A stretch of DNA of 64,000 bases. It comes from Streptosporangium nondiastaticum (lineage in GTDB: Bacteria > Actinomycetota > Actinomycetes > Streptomycetales > Streptomycetaceae). Each line of letters opens with the position of its first letter. The stretch's first letter is position 1. Positions 59,645 through 64,000 of this stretch are shown here, in pieces. The notes under the pieces were generated by a model. That model was not told where the DNA came from, made no database searches, and saw only the letters and a list, made by a program, of their open reading frames with translations. The stretch covers positions 62,001 through 126,000 of the forward strand of contig NZ_PXWG01000006.1 in NCBI RefSeq assembly GCF_003011965.1. Direction: 5' to 3'. Both the position numbers and the translations under genes were made by a program.

Positions 59645-60601
59645 TCAATTCCGCGGCGAACCGACCTTCCCCGCATAGATATCGGCGGCGTCGGGTAGGT
59701 CCACGTCCACATCGGCGCCGAAGTCGTACAGCTCGACCGTCGAGGTCACCGTCATCGGGGCCCGCGGGGCCGAAGGGCCCGTGCTCGCCACGCTGAAACG
59801 GTGCCGCAGCCGGCGCGGCCTGCCCTGGTCGTCCAGATAGGCGTCGAAGGCCACCGTCCCGCTGGAGAAACCTTTGGCCGCCGTGGCGAGCGCCCCCCGG
59901 TCCCGCTCCGGCGCGGCGCGCACCGCCCGGCCGAGGTCGATGGTGCCCCAGTAGTGCCGCACCCGCACCCCGCCGACCCGCTCGTCCCTCATGTACGTCA
60001 CCTCGCGGGCCCCGCCCAGCAGTTCGGCCGCGGCGAGCGGATCGGTGGCGCCGTTCGTGAGGAGGTTCCCGTCGGCGAGCGAGGCCGTCGCGAGCCGCAC
60101 CCATTTGTCGGTCGGCACGCCCGCGCCCCGGTTCTTCATGAAGAGCGCGCCCGGGGCGAAGACCTCCGTGATCGGCCGGTGCTCGGCGGCACCGGCCGCG
60201 TCCTCCGGCACGAGCACCGTCAGGCGCCCGGCGGGCCGCTCGAAGTCGTACCCGCCCGCGCCGTGGATGGTGAGCCGGGTGCCGCCGCTGACCGTCTCCA
60301 TCGACGTCCGCACCCGCGCCCGGCCCGCCCGGGCCAGCGTCCGCACGGCCTCCGCCACCGCGGCCCGCGCCCGCCCGGGATCGCTCTCGTCGCCCGCCTG
60401 CCGGGCCTGGCCGCTCAGGCTCTTCATGGTGTCGCGCAGCTCGGGGGCCTCGCCGGCGGCCGGGCCGCGGAGCGCGCAGCCGGACACCAGGAGGCCGAGG
60501 ACGATGCCGCCGGCCGTCACTCCGGCGAGGGCCGCGCCGCCGCGACGGCCGTGTCCTCCGCGCCTGCTGCGTCTGCTGCGGCCTTCTCTCCGCGCCACCA
60601 T
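59645..60601 (-). CDS. Lipoprotein (LppX/LprG-like)
   Basis: A 318-residue exported lipoprotein. An Arg-rich N-terminus (ARREGRSRRSRRGGHGRR), then the hydrophobic stretch AALAGVTAGGIVLGLLVSGC ending in a lipobox. The mature part is a mostly beta-strand fold (VRTSMETVSGGTRLTIHGAG, VRVRHYWGTIDLG, FDAYLDDQGRPRRLRHRFSV), resembling LppX/LprG-type lipid carriers, though the family assignment is weak. The ATG at 60601 precedes the Arg-rich start. Confidence 0.78.
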   Translation of the reverse strand: MVARREGRSRRSRRGGHGRRGGAALAGVTAGGIVLGLLVSGCALRGPAAGEAPELRDTMKSLSGQARQAGDESDPGRARAAVAEAVRTLARAGRARVRTSMETVSGGTRLTIHGAGGYDFERPAGRLTVLVPEDAAGAAEHRPITEVFAPGALFMKNRGAGVPTDKWVRLATASLADGNLLTNGATDPLAAAELLGGAREVTYMRDERVGGVRVRHYWGTIDLGRAVRAAPERDRGALATAAKGFSSGTVAFDAYLDDQGRPRRLRHRFSVASTGPSAPRAPMTVTSTVELYDFGADVDVDLPDAADIYAGKVGSPRN

Positions 60602-60694
60602 TCCCTGCCAGCCCCCTGCCACCGACCCGCTGTGGAACCCGTTACTGCCAACGACGGCGTGGGCGAGGCCGTCACGGCCCGGTAGCGTGGTCAC

Positions 60695-60871
60695 GTGTCC
60701 GAGCGAGCATCCGCGGAGCCGTCCGCGGCCCACTTCACCAGCACCAGCGAGCAGGGGTCCTTCTGCTCGGCCCGCTGCACGTGCGGCTGGCGCGGCCCCG
60801 CCCGCCGCGCCCGCTCCCTGGCCCGCGACGACGCCGCGGGGCACGAGGCCACGGCGGGCGCGACCGGCTGA
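60695..60871 (+). CDS. Small conserved Cys-containing protein
   Basis: A 58-residue protein with the motif CSARCTCGWRGPARRARSLARDDAAGHEA, found in short Streptomyces proteins of unknown role; I list only positions 24-38 as CSARCTCGWRGPARR. Three closely spaced cysteines could bind metal. The GTG at 60695 is the first start after the divergent lipoprotein promoter. Confidence 0.7.
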   Translation: MSERASAEPSAAHFTSTSEQGSFCSARCTCGWRGPARRARSLARDDAAGHEATAGATG

Positions 60872-61060
60872 CCGGCCGGGAAACCCGCCCGTCGCCACGG
60901 CAGCGGGCCACGCCTGCGCGAGCCCGGCCGGCCGCGTCCGCCGCGCCCTTCACACGGGCCGTGAGCCGCCCGCCGGGCCCCGGCGGAACCGCTGCCGCCG
61001 CCACGTCATCTGTCTCCACAACAGGGGGAATCCAGCAGCACATCGGGTGACGGGGCGGGC

Positions 61061-62740
61061 ATGGCCGTTGACGCAGGCGCAAACGGAATGAACGGGACGA
61101 AGGGCACGGGCGGCGGGCAAGGCGATGCGCGTACGGGCACACGTACGGGCAGCGGACCGCGCGGCCTCCCGGGGAGGCGTCAGTTGCTCGCCACGGGTGT
61201 GGGGCTGGCCGCCGCCGGCGCCTGGGCCTCCTCCTGCAGCGACAGCAGCGGCCTGGAGCGCCCCAACCGGATGGTGACCTCGGCCCGTGCCGTCCCCGCC
61301 TCCCGGCGCCCGGACCCGGGCAAGGCCGACTGGTCCGCCCTCGCCAAGGGCCTCTCGGGCGGCCTCGTCCGCCCCGGCGACGCCGACTACACGGCGGCCC
61401 GCCAGCTCTACAACACCCGCTTCGACGGCCTGCGCCCGGCCGGCATCGCCTACGTGACCGGCGCCCAGGACATCCGCGAGTGCCTCGCCTTCGCCCGCCG
61501 CTACAGCACCCTGATATCCATACGCAACGGCGGCCACAGCTATGCCGGTTGGTCCAGCGGCACCGACCGGCTCGTGATCGACGTCTCCCGGATGCGGACC
61601 GTGCGCACCCCGGACTCCTCCTCCGCGGTGATCGGCGCGGGCGCCAAGCTCATCGACGTCCAGACGGGACTGGCCGCGCACGGCGTCACCATCCCCTCCG
61701 GCTCCTGCCCCACCGTCGGCATCTCCGGCCTCGCCCTCGGCGGCGGACACGGTGTGACCTCCCGCGCCTACGGCCTGACCTGCGACAACCTCACCGGCGC
61801 CACCCTCGTCACCGCCGACGGCAAGGTCCTCGACGTCAGCGACGGCCGCAACGCCGACCTCTTCTGGGCCCTGCGCGGCGCGGGCAACGGCAACTTCGGC
61901 GTCGTCACCGAACTCCGCTTCCGCACCCGCAAGGCGGCGGACGGCGTCACCGGCTACGTCTCCTGGCCCTGGTCACGGGCCGCCGACGTGATCCGCGCCT
62001 GGCAGGAGTGGGGGCCGACCCGGCCCGACGAGATCTGGTCCTCCTGCGACCTGTCCGCCGCGGCGGGCGGCACGCCCCGCGTCTCCGTCTCGGCGTACTC
62101 CCTCGGCACCCAGGGGGACCTGGAGAACGCCCTGGACGCGCTGGCCGGCAAGGTCGGCGGCACGTCCAACGGCGTACGGCTGCGCCGCCGCTCCCACCTC
62201 GACATGGTCCGCGCCTACGCGGGCTGCTCCGACAAGTCGCAGACGCAGTGCCACCTGCCGGGCCGCACGCCCGGCCGCGAGACGTCCGGCGCGCTGGAGC
62301 GGGAGACGTACGGGGCCCGCTCGGACTTCTACGACCGGTCGCTGAACGCGGCGGGAGCACAGGCCCTGACCGATCAGGTGGAACGTTTCGCCCGTGGGGG
62401 CGGCAGCGGCGGCGTCTCGGTCCAGCTGACGGCCCTGGGCGGCGCGGTCAACCGCGTCCAGCCGCTGGCCACGGCGTTCGTCCACCGCCGGGCGCGATTC
62501 CTGGCCCAGTACCTGGCCCACTGGGCGGCGGGCGGCTCGGGCGGCGCGCAGACGGCGTGGCTGGACGGCACGCACGCGGCGATGCGCCGGCACGCCTCCG
62601 GGGCCGCGTACCAGAACTACGCGGACGCGAACCTGAAGGACTGGCGCAAGGCGTACTACGGCGACGCGGAGGGCCGCCTGACGAAACTCAAGCGCCAGTA
62701 CGACCCGGAACGCGTCTTCGACTTCCCTCAAGCCCTCTGA
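61061..62740 (+). CDS. Exported FAD-linked oxidase (berberine-bridge type)
   Basis: A 559-residue secreted flavoenzyme. A twin-arginine-like signal (PGRRQLLATGVGLAAAG) ends near a lipobox-like ASSC (C59), so it is probably a Tat-exported lipoprotein. The PCMH-type FAD domain carries the bicovalent flavin pair H159 (IRNGGHSYAG) and C216 (GSCPTVGISG), followed by the BBE substrate domain and C-terminal YYGDAEGRLTKLKRQYDPER. Such enzymes oxidise sugars or secondary metabolites. No biosynthetic genes are adjacent, so the substrate is open. Confidence 0.88.
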   Translation: MAVDAGANGMNGTKGTGGGQGDARTGTRTGSGPRGLPGRRQLLATGVGLAAAGAWASSCSDSSGLERPNRMVTSARAVPASRRPDPGKADWSALAKGLSGGLVRPGDADYTAARQLYNTRFDGLRPAGIAYVTGAQDIRECLAFARRYSTLISIRNGGHSYAGWSSGTDRLVIDVSRMRTVRTPDSSSAVIGAGAKLIDVQTGLAAHGVTIPSGSCPTVGISGLALGGGHGVTSRAYGLTCDNLTGATLVTADGKVLDVSDGRNADLFWALRGAGNGNFGVVTELRFRTRKAADGVTGYVSWPWSRAADVIRAWQEWGPTRPDEIWSSCDLSAAAGGTPRVSVSAYSLGTQGDLENALDALAGKVGGTSNGVRLRRRSHLDMVRAYAGCSDKSQTQCHLPGRTPGRETSGALERETYGARSDFYDRSLNAAGAQALTDQVERFARGGGSGGVSVQLTALGGAVNRVQPLATAFVHRRARFLAQYLAHWAAGGSGGAQTAWLDGTHAAMRRHASGAAYQNYADANLKDWRKAYYGDAEGRLTKLKRQYDPERVFDFPQAL

Positions 62741-62769
62741 GCCCCACCCCGTTGCGGCGCGACAAGCCT

Positions 62770-62826
62770 CCGCCGCAACGGCGCTCGGCCACGACGGAGA
62801 GGGTCCGGCGGAATCCGAAGCCGCCT
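62770..62826. repeat. Intergenic repeat, copy e
   Basis: CGTTGCGGCG...CGCCGCAACG hairpin followed by GACGGAGAGGGTCCGGCGG, shared with copy a. It lies between convergent gene ends. Confidence 0.6.
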
Positions 62827-62863
62827 GCACCGGGACGTGCGCACCCCGATCCGCCGGAAGGGC

Positions 62864-63595
62864 CTACGCCGCGAGGTCGTTGTCCCGGTGCCGGGGCGTC
62901 TCCCGCCCCGCATCGGTGGCCTCGGCCGCGACGAGAGGCGGCGGCGCGGCCGCCACCGGCCCGGCCGACCGGACGAGCCAAGCCGCCCGCGTACGGGCGA
63001 TCGCCCGCGTGAGCGGGGTCAGCGCCATCATCGCGAGCGGCGCCAGCAGCAGCGCGACCGCCGTGCCCAGGGCGAGGCCGCCGATCACGTCCGTCGGATA
63101 GTGCACGCCCATGTAGACGCGGCAGAAGCCTTCGAGGAAGGCGAGGCCGATTCCGATCAGGCCGTACTTGCGGTTGGCGACGAAGAGGGCCACGCCGATG
63201 GCCATCGTCAGCGTCGCGTGGTCGCTGACGAAGGAGTAGTCGGTCTTGCCCTTGACCAGCACTTCCAGGCCGGTGTGGTCGATGAAGGGCCGGGGCCGCT
63301 TGACGAAGCCCCGGATCGGGACGTTGACGAGCAGGGCGAGGCCCGCGGCGAGCGGCGCCCAGAGCAGCGCGGCGACCGCGGCCGGGGCGTCCTGCCGGCG
63401 GCGCAGGCTCCACCAGGCGAGGACCATGAGGACGGCGAGCCCGAGGACGATCCCGTACTCGCCGATGAACTCCATGGTGTGGTCGAGCCAGCCGGGGGCG
63501 TCCTTGGCGAGGCCGTTGATGTCGTACAGCGTGCTGGTGTCGGGGTTCCCGCCCCTGGCCTGCGGCATGGGATAGCCCATCGCGAGTCCAGCCAT
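62864..63595 (-). CDS. PAP2-superfamily membrane phosphatase
   Basis: A 243-residue integral membrane acid phosphatase. Helices YGIVLGLAVLMVLAWWSL and others surround the three PAP2 motifs: VKRPRPF, YSFVSDHATL (with S124 and H126) and CRVYMGVHYPTDVIGG (R159, H165, D169). It likely dephosphorylates undecaprenyl or other lipid phosphates outside the cytoplasmic face. The C-terminal tail is charged. Confidence 0.9.
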   Translation of the reverse strand: MAGLAMGYPMPQARGGNPDTSTLYDINGLAKDAPGWLDHTMEFIGEYGIVLGLAVLMVLAWWSLRRRQDAPAAVAALLWAPLAAGLALLVNVPIRGFVKRPRPFIDHTGLEVLVKGKTDYSFVSDHATLTMAIGVALFVANRKYGLIGIGLAFLEGFCRVYMGVHYPTDVIGGLALGTAVALLLAPLAMMALTPLTRAIARTRAAWLVRSAGPVAAAPPPLVAAEATDAGRETPRHRDNDLAA

Positions 63596-63799
63596 GTGCC
63601 GTGGCCCCTTATCTGTCGCCTGTCGCTACGTCCAGCTGCCGACCCCCGTGGTCCGTGCGTCGCTGTAGCCCCCGCTCAGTGGCGCTGCTTTCCCACTCCC
63701 ATGGAACGCGCCACTCCGGCCGGGCGTTCCACTCTTCTCCCAATGATCACCAGGACGTTATGGAAGGGTGACCCATCGTCGCAGTTCGTTCCGGAGCGT

Positions 63800-64000
63800 T
63801 CATGCGGTGCTGCCCGCGGGGAGCGCTTTCGCGCCATCCTGGGTGACGCGGGTGGCCCCGATGTAGTCCGGCATGTCGATCTTGTCAAAGCGGATCACGG
63901 CCCCGGTGTAGGGGGCGTTGATCATCTGTCCGCCGCCCACGTAGATGCCCACGTGGTGGATGGAGCGCGGGTCCTTCAGGTCGGTGGCGAAGAACACGAG
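63800..64000 (-). CDS. NlpC/P60 peptidoglycan hydrolase, C-terminal part (cut by window edge)
   Basis: The last 66 codons of an NlpC/P60 domain are visible: LVFFATDLKDPRSIHHVGIY with the catalytic His region, then VGGGQMINAPYTGAVI and MPDYIGATRV. The catalytic cysteine lies outside the window. It would cleave peptidoglycan stem peptides. The gap to the PAP2 gene (63596-63799) holds an 8-bp-arm hairpin TGGAACGC/GCGTTCCA and no gene. Confidence 0.9.
   Translation of the reverse strand, partial: LVFFATDLKDPRSIHHVGIYVGGGQMINAPYTGAVIRFDKIDMPDYIGATRVTQDGAKALPAGSTA

Noticed and set aside
1-64000. CRISPR array, tRNA or rRNA genes
   Set aside because: No regularly spaced repeats with unique spacers, tRNA cloverleaf or rRNA signatures were found on either strand.

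Overview
The window is high-GC actinobacterial chromosome and almost certainly Streptomyces. The reasons are third-position GC coding bias, frequent GTG starts, 4-bp ATGA/GTGA gene overlaps, and a run of lineage markers: glnR, mshD (mycothiol synthase), nur, rsiG, a DUF5753 XRE regulator, a cysteine-containing sulfur leader peptide and PHO boxes. The gene content recalls the S. coelicolor SCO4137-SCO4200 neighbourhood from memory; I could not align it. I see no rRNA, tRNA or CRISPR array.

Layout. 1-4.0 kb: start of ppk (runs off the left edge), then a GntR regulator with an ABC transporter. 4.0-9.0 kb: accessory segment holding a solo tnpB (IS200/IS605 type) with a probable omega-RNA/right end, a truncated HTH gene with its small partner, and an XRE regulator-flavoprotein pair divergent from two tiny genes. 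9.1-12.4 kb: HtrA-like protease and a two-component system. 12.4-16.3 kb: threonine aldolase-like lyase, ATP-grasp ligase and MFS exporter, a possible mini biosynthetic cluster. 16.4-18.4 kb: anti-sigma-type ATPase, XRE/DUF5753 regulator and YidB-like protein. 18.5-26.1 kb: secreted 5'-nucleotidase, mshD, a DUF4097 protein with a divergent two-HTH regulator, LacI regulator, glnR and a hydrolase. 26.3-30.0 kb: heterodimeric ABC exporter. 30.1-36.0 kb: MoaD-like protein, membrane protein, LmeA-like lipid-binding protein, cysteine leader peptide with sulfurtransferase and sseC, DsrE protein and nitrobindin. 36.0-39.8 kb: cobalamin riboswitch with an ABC importer operon, then nur. 39.8-45.0 kb: ygfZ, dtd, rsiG, Eis-like acetyltransferase, FMN reductase and HxlR regulator. 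45.0-47.6 kb: candidate toxin-immunity pair. 47.7-52.1 kb: XRE regulator, HbhA-like and DUF2516 proteins, SpoIIE phosphatase and NlpC/P60 hydrolase. 52.4-58.5 kb: PHO box, pstSCAB, then convergent pit and its DUF47 partner. 58.6-64 kb: csoR with its operator, small proteins, a lipoprotein, a berberine-bridge-type oxidase, a PAP2 phosphatase and the end of an NlpC/P60 gene.

Together much of the window concerns phosphate (ppk, 5'-nucleotidase, pst, pit), nitrogen (glnR with a PHO-box-like site), sulfur, metals/B12 (riboswitch importer, nur, csoR) and developmental signalling (rsiG, SpoIIE phosphatase). The most unusual material is: (i) the solo TnpB/omega-RNA element beside a truncated HTH gene; (ii) the acidic-repeat protein overlapped by a protein made of two copies of one domain, a likely polymorphic toxin and immunity protein; (iii) the ATP-grasp/aldolase/MFS cluster; (iv) short tandem duplications that span or abut stop codons at about ten genes; and (v) five related intergenic repeats, two of them about 125-130 bp with 13-bp inverted ends.
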